This document shows positions 13,355 through 20,523 of a stretch of DNA of 20,523 nucleotides, one piece after another. The translations under genes were made by a program, and so were the position numbers. How positions within the stretch are numbered: the first letter of the stretch is position 1; every line of letters starts with the position of its first letter. The DNA lies in the NCBI GenBank assembly GCA_012514775.1, contig JAAYZQ010000182.1:1-20523 (forward strand), given 5' to 3'. Source of the DNA: Anaerolineaceae bacterium (GTDB taxonomy: Bacteria; Chloroflexota; Anaerolineae; JAAYZQ01). Below the pieces are notes generated by a model that was not told where the DNA came from, searched no databases, and saw only the letters and a program-made list of their open reading frames with translations.

Positions 13355-16300
13355 ATGAATCGGAAAGGTCTCCGCGTTTTTACCAGGCAGTACACCGAAA
13401 TCCTTTGTCTCTTGGTCATGGTGAGCCTGTTGGTGGGCATGATGGGCCCTGTGCAGATCGCCGGCGCACAGGGCGGCGTGACGGTGGACGGCGCGGTGTC
13501 GAGCGCCACAGCCGATGGCGTGAGCAGCATCAGCGTCGGCCATACAACCGGCACGGGAACAGATCGGCTGATGCTTGTGGGCGTATCTGCCAACAGCTAT
13601 GGCGGTGTGCGCACGATATCTTCCGTCACCTTCACCTACGACACGACCGTACTCACTCTGAGCCAGGTTGGATTGGTGGAGAACGAGGCGGGCCGGCTGG
13701 CCGCGATTTATGGATTGCTTAACCCTCCGAGTGGGCAGGCGGGAACGGTGACGGTCACCTTCTCCGGCTCCGTTGGCAACGGCATCGTGGCCGGCGTTGT
13801 GAACTTTGCCGGGGTTGACCAGGCGAATCCCTACGGGACATACGCGAGCAACACAGGAACAGACACCACCCCGACCGTGAACGTGGTCACCACCGCCGGT
13901 GACCTCGTGTTCGACACTGTATTCCTTGGTGCCGCAACTATCGGAACCCTGGCTGCCGGCGACAGTCAGACCGCGCAATGGAGTGCAACCATAGACCGGG
14001 CCGGTGGTGCGGGCAGCATCGAGGAGGCCACCGGCACTTCGGTCACGATGAGCTGGACGGTTTCGGCCGGTGCCACCTCCCGCTTCTGGGCCATCGTCGC
14101 GGTGCCCATCAAGCCTGCTGCGGCCGGGCCCACCCAGGACCTGACCATAGCCGTCAGCCCGAGTGGCGGCGGAACAACCGTTCCGGCTGCAGGTGTCCAT
14201 ACCTGTGCGCAAAACGCAGTCGTCGACATCACCGCCACGGCCAACGTGGGCTACGTGTTCGGCACCTGGAGCGGCGCCTGCTCCGGAACAGATCCTGATG
14301 GCTGCCGGGTTACAATGGATGCGGACAAGACCGTCACCGCGAACTTTACGGCGATTCCCCAGTATGACCTGACGGTTAACGTTGCCGGCAACGGCAGCGT
14401 GACGCTCGACCCGGCTGGCGGCACGTACTACGAAGGCACGACGGTCACGCTAACGCCGGTGCCGGGCCCCTGCTACACCTTCAGTGGCTGGAGCGGCCCG
14501 GACTCCGGTGACATCCAGGGCACTGGGCCCTACACCATCCTCATGGACGGGAACAAGTCGGTCACGGCCGACTTTGCCGCACTGCCGCAGTACACCCTGA
14601 CGGCGGGCGACGACGGCCATGGCAGCGTGACCCTTGATCCCGCTGGTGGCACCTACTGCACCGGCACGACCGTCACGCTGACCCCGGTGCCCGATTCCGG
14701 CTATATCTTTGACAGTTGGAGTGGCACCAATTCCGGCGATTTGACAGACAACGGCGATGGCACCTGGTCGATCACCATGGATGCGAACAAGTCGGTCACG
14801 GCCAACTTTGGTGCACCCCCTTGGCCCACGCTGGATGGCGCAGCCTCCTCAGGCACGGCCGATGACGTCGACACCATCGACATCGCTCACACCACCGGCA
14901 CAGGGACAAACCGCCTGATGCTGGTGGGAGTGTCCTGGAACTGTGGCTCTACGGATAGAACTATATCCTCGGTCACGTTCACTCCTTCTGGCGGCGGTGG
15001 CGCGATAACCCTCGATCCGGTGATTACGCAGCAGGCTGGCACACAGCTCCGCTACTCGGCAATCTATAGATGGCCGGATGGCACCGAGCTCCCGAGTGGC
15101 CAGGCAGGCACGGTGACAGTCACCTTCAACGACGCCGTGCCCAACGGCATTGTGGCCGGCGTCGCGAACTTTGCCGGCGTCAATCAGACGACTCCCCTCG
15201 GGACCCCCGGTGGCGAAGGCTCAGGGACCAACGACGCCGCGCCTACTGTCACCTTGACTGGGCTCAACGGAAATGAGTTGATCTTTGACAATGTCTTCCA
15301 GGGTGCTTCTGGAGAGTCCCAAACGCTGACTGCCGGTTCTGGACAAACACAGCTTTGGAACGCCTGGATTGCCAACACGCGCGCCGCGGCCAGCGCCAAG
15401 GAGGCGGCCTCCGCCAGTTCGGTGACGATGAGCTGGACGGCGGGGAGCGAGGCCTACTGGGCGATTGCCGCCGTGCCCATCAACCCTGCAGCCGAGGTCG
15501 AAACCGGCACCATCATCGTGGAGAAGCGGACCGAGCCCGATGGCTGGACGGAGAAGGACTTTGACTTCACCGGCGCTGCGACGGGAAGCCTCGCCGACGG
15601 CGAGCAGATCGTCGTGAGCGACCTGCAGGCCGGAGTCTACTCCGTGCAAGAAGTGGTGCCGGCTGGCTGGACCCTGACGAGCATCGTCTGCGACGATGGC
15701 AATAGCGTGGTCAACCTGCCGAACTTTGAGGCCGAGTTCCATCTCGAAGCCGGCGAGACGGTCAAGTGCACCTTCTACAACCTGCTCCAGTACAGCGTCA
15801 CGTACGACGGCAACGGCAACACCGGCGGCACAGCCCCGGTTGACCCCGCGAGCCCCTACAACCCGGGTGCCACCGTGACGGTGCTGGGCAACACTGGTTC
15901 GCTGGTCAGGACCGGGTACACCTTTGCGGGCTGGAACACTCAGGCCGACGGCTTGGGCACCAGCTATAATCAGGGCGACACGTTTGTGATCGGCTCAGCC
16001 AACGTCACGCTGTACGCCAAGTGGACCCAAAACTGCTACGCCCTGACTTTGGGCCACACCGGCAGCGGTGACGATCCGGTGGCCTCACCGGCCAACTCTA
16101 CCGGCTGCGCGGCGGGCACCTACCACTATGGCGAGAGCATCAACCTGAGCGGGGCGGCCGCGGACCTGGGCTGGGGCATCGCGAGCTGGTATGGCACGGA
16201 CAACAACGCGAGCACGGCCAATACCAACAGCCTGGTCATGCCCGCCAGTGCCCATGCCGCCGGGGTGAACTACCTGCGCCTGCTGGGCGACGTCAACATG

Positions 16301-16579
16301 GATGGGCTGGTCAACTCCTCGGATGCTTTGCTCGTGCTCAGCGTCGACGTGGGACTGCCGGCAGCCGGGTATTGTCCAATGAACTATGGCGATGTTGACG
16401 GCGATGGGGTGGTCAATTCCACGGATGCGCTGATCATTCTGTCATATGATGCGGGGCTGCCCGTTGGCACATCCCTGGTGGGACAGCCAGTGCCGGAACC
16501 TGTCTTGAGCCAGCAGCCGCCGGGATGCACCCTCGGGTCGATGGGCCTCAGCCTCTGGTCGTGGGTGCCGATGCCGTAA
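13355..16579 (+). CDS. Large secreted repeat protein with C-terminal dockerin
   Basis: A 1074-residue exoprotein. Signal peptide about 1-38 (hydrophobic core ILCLLVMVSLLVGMM, cleavage near IAGAQG). Domain A1 (about 41-255) and its paralogue A2 (about 490-711) share DGA-x-SS, HTTGTGT-RLMLVGVS, SGQAGTVTVTF, NGIVAGV-NFAGV and a closing W-IAAVPI-P. Between them are three divergent InlB-B-type repeats (about 260-485), each with GxVTLDPAGGTY and MDxNKSVTA-F-type ends. A prealbumin/SpaA-like domain (about 716-811, IIVEKRTEPDGW... CTFYN) is followed by a classical InlB/Flg_new repeat (about 813-893, GYTFAGWNTQADG). Residues 977-1036 form a type I dockerin: GDVNMDGLVNSSDALLVLS and GDVDGDGVVNSTDALIILS, two Ca-binding loops. 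No catalytic domain is seen. Likely a surface or matrix adhesion scaffold, bound through a cohesin if one exists. Confidence 0.85.
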   Translation: MNRKGLRVFTRQYTEILCLLVMVSLLVGMMGPVQIAGAQGGVTVDGAVSSATADGVSSISVGHTTGTGTDRLMLVGVSANSYGGVRTISSVTFTYDTTVLTLSQVGLVENEAGRLAAIYGLLNPPSGQAGTVTVTFSGSVGNGIVAGVVNFAGVDQANPYGTYASNTGTDTTPTVNVVTTAGDLVFDTVFLGAATIGTLAAGDSQTAQWSATIDRAGGAGSIEEATGTSVTMSWTVSAGATSRFWAIVAVPIKPAAAGPTQDLTIAVSPSGGGTTVPAAGVHTCAQNAVVDITATANVGYVFGTWSGACSGTDPDGCRVTMDADKTVTANFTAIPQYDLTVNVAGNGSVTLDPAGGTYYEGTTVTLTPVPGPCYTFSGWSGPDSGDIQGTGPYTILMDGNKSVTADFAALPQYTLTAGDDGHGSVTLDPAGGTYCTGTTVTLTPVPDSGYIFDSWSGTNSGDLTDNGDGTWSITMDANKSVTANFGAPPWPTLDGAASSGTADDVDTIDIAHTTGTGTNRLMLVGVSWNCGSTDRTISSVTFTPSGGGGAITLDPVITQQAGTQLRYSAIYRWPDGTELPSGQAGTVTVTFNDAVPNGIVAGVANFAGVNQTTPLGTPGGEGSGTNDAAPTVTLTGLNGNELIFDNVFQGASGESQTLTAGSGQTQLWNAWIANTRAAASAKEAASASSVTMSWTAGSEAYWAIAAVPINPAAEVETGTIIVEKRTEPDGWTEKDFDFTGAATGSLADGEQIVVSDLQAGVYSVQEVVPAGWTLTSIVCDDGNSVVNLPNFEAEFHLEAGETVKCTFYNLLQYSVTYDGNGNTGGTAPVDPASPYNPGATVTVLGNTGSLVRTGYTFAGWNTQADGLGTSYNQGDTFVIGSANVTLYAKWTQNCYALTLGHTGSGDDPVASPANSTGCAAGTYHYGESINLSGAAADLGWGIASWYGTDNNASTANTNSLVMPASAHAAGVNYLRLLGDVNMDGLVNSSDALLVLSVDVGLPAAGYCPMNYGDVDGDGVVNSTDALIILSYDAGLPVGTSLVGQPVPEPVLSQQPPGCTLGSMGLSLWSWVPMP
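13475..15487 (+). repeat. Duplicated A domain flanking three InlB-type repeats
   Basis: A1 (about 13475-14119) and A2 (about 14824-15487) are diverged copies of a roughly 215-residue beta-rich domain. Inside lie three units at about 14137-14355, 14362-14580 and 14590-14815. Units 2 and 3 keep strong DNA similarity, for example around GGCAGCGTGAC at 14392-14402 and 14621-14631, and GTCACGGCC near each unit end. Confidence 0.8.
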
Positions 16580-16652
16580 GCACGCGGAACGAGCTGAACA
16601 AGCCACATGAAGTAACAGACGGTGTGAATGGGGCGGACAGGGAGAGCTGACA

Positions 16653-19600
16653 ATGAACCAAAGGCGCATGGTTGGCTGGATAATCCTCTCGGCGTTGCTG
16701 CTGACATTCGCGCTCAACGCCAGCGATTCCGCGTCCGCCCCGTTAGCACTGGCATCTGACTTTAGCATCCTGTTGGGCCGGCCGACAGACCACTCGATCA
16801 CGGCCAACGTGATCCCAGACGCCAGTGGCGAGATTTCGTTCGTGTATGGCACCACGCCGGCATACGGCACCGAGACAGGTGCCACGGCGTGCACGGTGGG
16901 CGAGCCCGTCGAGGTGGTGATCGACGGGCTCGCGCCCGACACGCTGTACTACTATCAGCTCCGCTTCCGCGCCAGCAACGGCGACCCGTGGACCGGCGGA
17001 GGTCAGCACTCCTTCCGCACCCAGCGGGCGGAAGGCAGCACGTTCACCTTCACCATCGTCTCCGACTCGCACCTGGGCCAGTATGGCGGGCAGACGGCCG
17101 ATGAGCTGGCCCTCTACAGCCAGACACTGGCCAACGTCCTGGCCGACCACCCTGACTTTCACATCGACCTCGGCGATACATTCGCCATGGACCCTTCACC
17201 GCTGGGCACGGGCATGACCGAAGCGGAAGCCAGGGCCGCCTATCTCGTTCAGCGCCCCCACCTGGATGCGATCAGCGGTGACATCCCGCACTACCAGGTG
17301 CTCGGCAACCACGAGAATGAAGAGGGCTGGAACTGGGATGACACCTTCACGGAGCCCGATGGCTCCCTGGCGGTGCGGGGCATCAAACAACGCAAGCTCT
17401 TCTACCCCAACCCTGTCCCAGACGGCTTTTATACCGGCAACGCCGACACCAGCAACACGCTCATCGAGGGCGACCGCCTGCACGAGGATTACTGGGCCTG
17501 GGAATGGGGGGACGCGCTGTTTGTAGTCCTCGATCCGTTCCACTACTCGTTGACCTGGCCCAATGACGATGGAGCAGGATATGGCGGGGAAGGGCAGGAT
17601 GGCGAGGCTTCGGGTGACCGCTGGGACTGGAGCCTGGGCATCCAGCAGTACCTCTGGCTCAAGGATACCCTCGAAACCAGCGATGCGACTTACAAGTTTG
17701 TCTTTGCCCATCACGTAACCGGGGGCTCGACCCCCTATGGACGGGGTGGCATCACGGCGGCACCCTATTTCGAGTGGGGCGGGCACAACGCAGACGGCAC
17801 ATGGGGCTGGGATACGGAACGCCCCGCAGCGGAAGGATGGGATGTTCCGGTTCACCAGTTGATGATGGACAACGGCGTGGACGTATTCTTCCATGGCCAC
17901 GACCACATCTTTGCCTTTGAAGAGCTGGACGGAATTGTCTACTGGGAATGTCCAAAACCGGATGATGCCGGCTATACCTGGGAGCCTTATGGCTATGGCT
18001 ACACAGAAGGGCTTTATCCCGAGGCGGACGTGCTACCGAACTCGGGCCACACCAGCGTGACGGTTTCGCCGGCGCAGGTAACCATCCAATACGTGCGGTC
18101 CTACCTTCCGGGCGACGGCACCAACGGGCAAGTTGCTTACTCCATCGACATCCCGGTCAGTGGGCTGGTCAAGCATGATCTGACCGTGGCGGTTGATCCG
18201 GCCGGAGCCGGGACGACCACCCCGAGCGTGGGTACCCACAGTTATCTGCAGGGTCGAGTGGTCAACGTCACGGCGACGTCCAGCGGCCCGTACGTCTTTG
18301 ACCACTGGAGCGGCGTCTGCACAGGCAACGGTGCCTGCCAGGTGACCATGGACAGCGACAAGAGCGTCACGGCGCATTTTGTGGAGGTGCCCGTGGGCAG
18401 CGTCATCCATGTCGCCGATATCGGCACGGCGTCGATAAAGGACTCGAGCAATGCCGACCTGTCGATCACGACCTCAGCGGCGGTGGCGGCGGGCGACGCG
18501 ATCTTCATCGCCTATGCCACGGACACGACCGCGGATTTGACCCTGACCGTCTCTGACGGGGCGGACAACACGTACCACCCGGCAGGGATGGCCCTCAACC
18601 AGGGCAATCTACGCACGTATCTCTTTGCGGCCTACGATGTGACCACACTGCCCAGCGGCAGCACGATCACCATCCACCAGGGGGTGGTCGGGACACCCAC
18701 ACCGGCTGCCCGGGCGGCGGTGGTGAGCGTCTTCCGTGGCCTGGCACCGGTGGGAGCACTGGAACAGACCTGCACCGCCTCGGGAAGTAGCACCGCACCA
18801 TCCTCCGGAGCGGCCACAACCGTCGCCGCCGACCAACTGCTGATTGGTGCGGTGGGAACGGAAGGCCCCGCCGGTGACACCGCAGGGACCTGGGAAAACG
18901 CTTTCACCGCCGGACCGCGCACCGGCACCACCGCCACGACCACGGATGCAGAGATTACCGTATCCCTGGGCTGGCGTAGTGTGGCATCAGCAGGATCGTA
19001 CACCGCCGCCAAGAGCGGTATCACTTCCCGCGACTGGGCCGGGATCATTGCCACGTTCAAGACCGCTGATTCGGGCATCTCCTACATCGGCAACGCCGGC
19101 TCGGCGCAGAACAGGACCGACGGCACCAGCCTGGAGATCACGACCAACGCCGCGGTCACGGCTGGCGATGATATCTTGATCGCCTTTGCCGCGGACCCGG
19201 CCGCCAACATCAGCAGCGTAACGGATTCGGCAGGCAACACGTACAACAACGTGGCGGATGTGACCAACTCGGGCAACGTCAGGACGATCATCCTGGCGGC
19301 CTACAATGTAACCGCGCTACCCATCGGTAGCACCATCACCATCAACCACGCCTCGTCCACGGCCCGGACAGCCGTGGTGAGCGTGTTCCGCGGCCTGGCC
19401 GATAACGCGGTACTGGACCAGGCCCAGGTGGGCACCGGATCGGGCACTTTGCCCTCTTCGGGTGCCACATCGACGACCACGCAGGCCGACGAGCTGTTGA
19501 TCGGCGGGGTTGGAACAGAAGGCCCGCACAACGATCCACCCGGCGTCTGGTTGAACTCGTTCACGGAGGGAGCCCGCCTGGGCACCAACTTTGGCTCGAC

Positions 19601-20003
19601 CGGCGGCGGCGATACGGACATTACCGTGGCCCTGGGCTGGCGAATTGTCGGCGCCACAGGTAGCTACACAGCAGCCAAGGGCAGCATGCCTACCGCGCGT
19701 GACTGGGCGGCAGCGATCACCAGTTTCAAAGGGCCAGGGCCGAGCGCCAGCAAGTTGGGCGATGTCAACGGCGATGCGGTGGTGCACTCGACCGACGCGT
19801 TGATTGTCCTGTCTGCCGACGCGGGTATCAGCACGGCGCCATTCTGCCCGATGAACTGCGGCGATGTCAACGGGGATGGACAGGTCAATTCCAGCGATGC
19901 CTTGATCATCCTGTCCTACGATGTCGGCATGAGCGTTCCGTTCCCGGTAGGGACGAGCACATGTCCATCCAGCGTAACTCAGCCGGCGGGCTGCGCACCC
20001 TGA
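16653..20003 (+). CDS. Secreted dockerin-bearing calcineurin-type metallophosphoesterase
   Basis: A 1116-residue exoprotein. Signal peptide about 1-33 (VGWIILSALLLTFALNA). An Fn3-like domain (about 36-125, GLAPDTLYYYQLRF) as in purple acid and PhoD-type phosphatases. The catalytic domain (about 130-500) has all metal motifs: DSHLG near 140, LGDTF near 173, LGNHEN near 217-222, FAHH near 352, and HGHDH near 413-417. Then come an InlB-type repeat (about 508-578), two copies of a beta domain (about 583-805 and 808-1028), and a dockerin (about 1035-1095: GDVNGDAVVHSTDAL, GDVNGDGQVNSSDAL). SD AGGGAGAGC before ATG 16653. It lies 73 bases after the previous exoprotein with no clear terminator, so it is probably cotranscribed. 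Substrate unknown: phosphomonoester, phosphodiester or nucleotide hydrolysis are all possible. Confidence 0.88.
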   Translation: MNQRRMVGWIILSALLLTFALNASDSASAPLALASDFSILLGRPTDHSITANVIPDASGEISFVYGTTPAYGTETGATACTVGEPVEVVIDGLAPDTLYYYQLRFRASNGDPWTGGGQHSFRTQRAEGSTFTFTIVSDSHLGQYGGQTADELALYSQTLANVLADHPDFHIDLGDTFAMDPSPLGTGMTEAEARAAYLVQRPHLDAISGDIPHYQVLGNHENEEGWNWDDTFTEPDGSLAVRGIKQRKLFYPNPVPDGFYTGNADTSNTLIEGDRLHEDYWAWEWGDALFVVLDPFHYSLTWPNDDGAGYGGEGQDGEASGDRWDWSLGIQQYLWLKDTLETSDATYKFVFAHHVTGGSTPYGRGGITAAPYFEWGGHNADGTWGWDTERPAAEGWDVPVHQLMMDNGVDVFFHGHDHIFAFEELDGIVYWECPKPDDAGYTWEPYGYGYTEGLYPEADVLPNSGHTSVTVSPAQVTIQYVRSYLPGDGTNGQVAYSIDIPVSGLVKHDLTVAVDPAGAGTTTPSVGTHSYLQGRVVNVTATSSGPYVFDHWSGVCTGNGACQVTMDSDKSVTAHFVEVPVGSVIHVADIGTASIKDSSNADLSITTSAAVAAGDAIFIAYATDTTADLTLTVSDGADNTYHPAGMALNQGNLRTYLFAAYDVTTLPSGSTITIHQGVVGTPTPAARAAVVSVFRGLAPVGALEQTCTASGSSTAPSSGAATTVAADQLLIGAVGTEGPAGDTAGTWENAFTAGPRTGTTATTTDAEITVSLGWRSVASAGSYTAAKSGITSRDWAGIIATFKTADSGISYIGNAGSAQNRTDGTSLEITTNAAVTAGDDILIAFAADPAANISSVTDSAGNTYNNVADVTNSGNVRTIILAAYNVTALPIGSTITINHASSTARTAVVSVFRGLADNAVLDQAQVGTGSGTLPSSGATSTTTQADELLIGGVGTEGPHNDPPGVWLNSFTEGARLGTNFGSTGGGDTDITVALGWRIVGATGSYTAAKGSMPTARDWAAAITSFKGPGPSASKLGDVNGDAVVHSTDALIVLSADAGISTAPFCPMNCGDVNGDGQVNSSDALIILSYDVGMSVPFPVGTSTCPSSVTQPAGCAP
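18397..19736 (+). repeat. Two tandem C-type beta domains in the phosphoesterase
   Basis: Units at about 18397-19068 and 19072-19736 share SNADLSITT/GTSLEITT, VTAGDxI-IA-A-D, NTY, SGN-RT-ILAAYNVT, AVVSVFRGL, ADELLIGGVGTEGP and a closing RDWA-xI-xFK. The strand order resembles the A domains of the upstream gene (RLMLVGVS, V-NFAGV, W-I-AVPI), so A and C domains probably share an ancestor. Confidence 0.75.
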
Positions 20004-20078
20004 GTGACCGGCTGAGCTGTGATGCGCCATTCTTAGTCAGTCGGATCAACCAAATGAGGCAAGCCAAAGGAGGGCAAA

Positions 20079-20523
20079 ATGCCAAATCATCAATTTTCGC
20101 GGCGCGATTTTCTGCGCCTCACCGGTGGAGTGGTAGGCCTGGGGGTGCTGGGTCTGGGGTCCTACACCGGCGGTCGTGCGGCGGTTAGTTGGCTGGGAAC
20201 GGAACTGCTCACCCGGCCGACCGCCACCTCCGTCACGGTCACCGTCGTTCCCAACTCGGCAATCCGGCTCTACTACCAGTATAGCGTCACGTCCGGGGGC
20301 CCGTGGTCGGCCACGTCCGAGACGACTGCCCCAGCCGGAACGCCCACGTCGGTGGTCATCAGCGGCCTCACCCCCAACACCAGGTATTACTACCGCATGG
20401 CCTTCAGCGAGGACGGCGGGAGCACCTGGTCGAACCGGCCTGAGAACTCGTTCTACACGGCGCGGGCTGCCGGCAGCGAGTTCTCTTTCACCATCACCTC
20501 CGATTCCCACGTGAACATTGTGA
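20079..20523 (+). CDS. Tat-exported metallophosphoesterase, 5' part (runs off window)
   Basis: The frame opens at ATG 20079 with SD AAAGGAGGG (20066-20074) and stays open to the window end (148 codons). The N-terminus MPNHQFSRRDFLRLTGGVVG is a twin-arginine signal (SRRDFL plus hydrophobic core), so export is folded and via Tat. An Fn3-like domain follows (about 45-130: SVTVTVVPNSAIRLYYQY, GLTPNTRYYYRMAF), then FTITSDSHVN, the first metal motif of the calcineurin fold. It is a clear paralogue of the phosphoesterase ending 75 bases upstream, which instead carries an ordinary Sec-type signal. Everything after the first metal motif lies outside the window. Confidence 0.85.
   Translation, partial: MPNHQFSRRDFLRLTGGVVGLGVLGLGSYTGGRAAVSWLGTELLTRPTATSVTVTVVPNSAIRLYYQYSVTSGGPWSATSETTAPAGTPTSVVISGLTPNTRYYYRMAFSEDGGSTWSNRPENSFYTARAAGSEFSFTITSDSHVNIV

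Noticed and set aside
13355..20003. Possible CRISPR or short tandem DNA repeat array in the repetitive region
   Set aside because: The repeats are protein-domain repeats of about 70 to 220 codons with diverged DNA, without regular short repeat-spacer structure.

Overview
The window is a GC-rich bacterial chromosome segment. Sigma-70-type promoters, good Shine-Dalgarno sites, ATGA overlaps and occasional GTG/TTG starts are all visible. Dockerin-bearing exoproteins, half-TauE/rhodanese pairs and CcdA/thioredoxin clusters together would fit an environmental Chloroflexota (Anaerolineae-like) genome, but that placement is inference. Two genes appear to need UGA read as selenocysteine, so the organism should carry selA/selB/selC elsewhere; none of these is in the window.

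Layout. (1) Positions 1-3350, minus strand: the 5' part of a DUF169 gene runs off the left edge. A two-gene operon follows, with an exported S28/S37-like serine peptidase whose stop overlaps (ATGA) the start of an M24-fold hydrolase that has lost most metal ligands. (2) Positions 3600-12050, plus strand: a thiol-redox island. A near-consensus promoter overlaps an inverted-repeat operator and drives an ArsR-family regulator. A second copy of the operator precedes an ArsP/COG0701-type permease. After it come four mini-thioredoxins (CPNC, CANC, CPGC and the degenerate CSGG), a membrane-anchored thioredoxin (CIQC), a CcdA membrane protein, a small protein whose frame is interrupted by tandem UGA-UGA, an Fe-S protein, a 769-residue fusion of four exported thioredoxin domains with a CcdA module, and a small protein with one in-frame UGA (CGUG). 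(3) Positions 12229-12854, minus strand: a rhodanese fragment and a half-length TauE/SafE exporter, probably remnants. (4) Positions 13010-20523, plus strand: a consensus promoter and structured leader, a large repeat-rich secreted protein with a C-terminal dockerin, a secreted dockerin-bearing calcineurin-type phosphoesterase, and the start of a paralogous phosphoesterase with a Tat signal.

How the parts may work together: the island reads as an electron relay. Cytoplasmic mini-thioredoxins would pass reducing equivalents to two CcdA-type membrane modules, which would re-reduce the extracytoplasmic thioredoxin domains. The ArsR-type sensor and ArsP-type permease suggest a trivalent metalloid, organoarsenical or other thiol-reactive toxicant. 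The strongest unusual feature is the single-UGA gene at 11662-12048. The hairpin after its UGA carries a bulged U and places apical G and U at +23/+24, as in the E. coli fdhF SECIS. The UGA-UGA gene at 8337-8669 is a second, less certain selenoprotein candidate in the same cluster.
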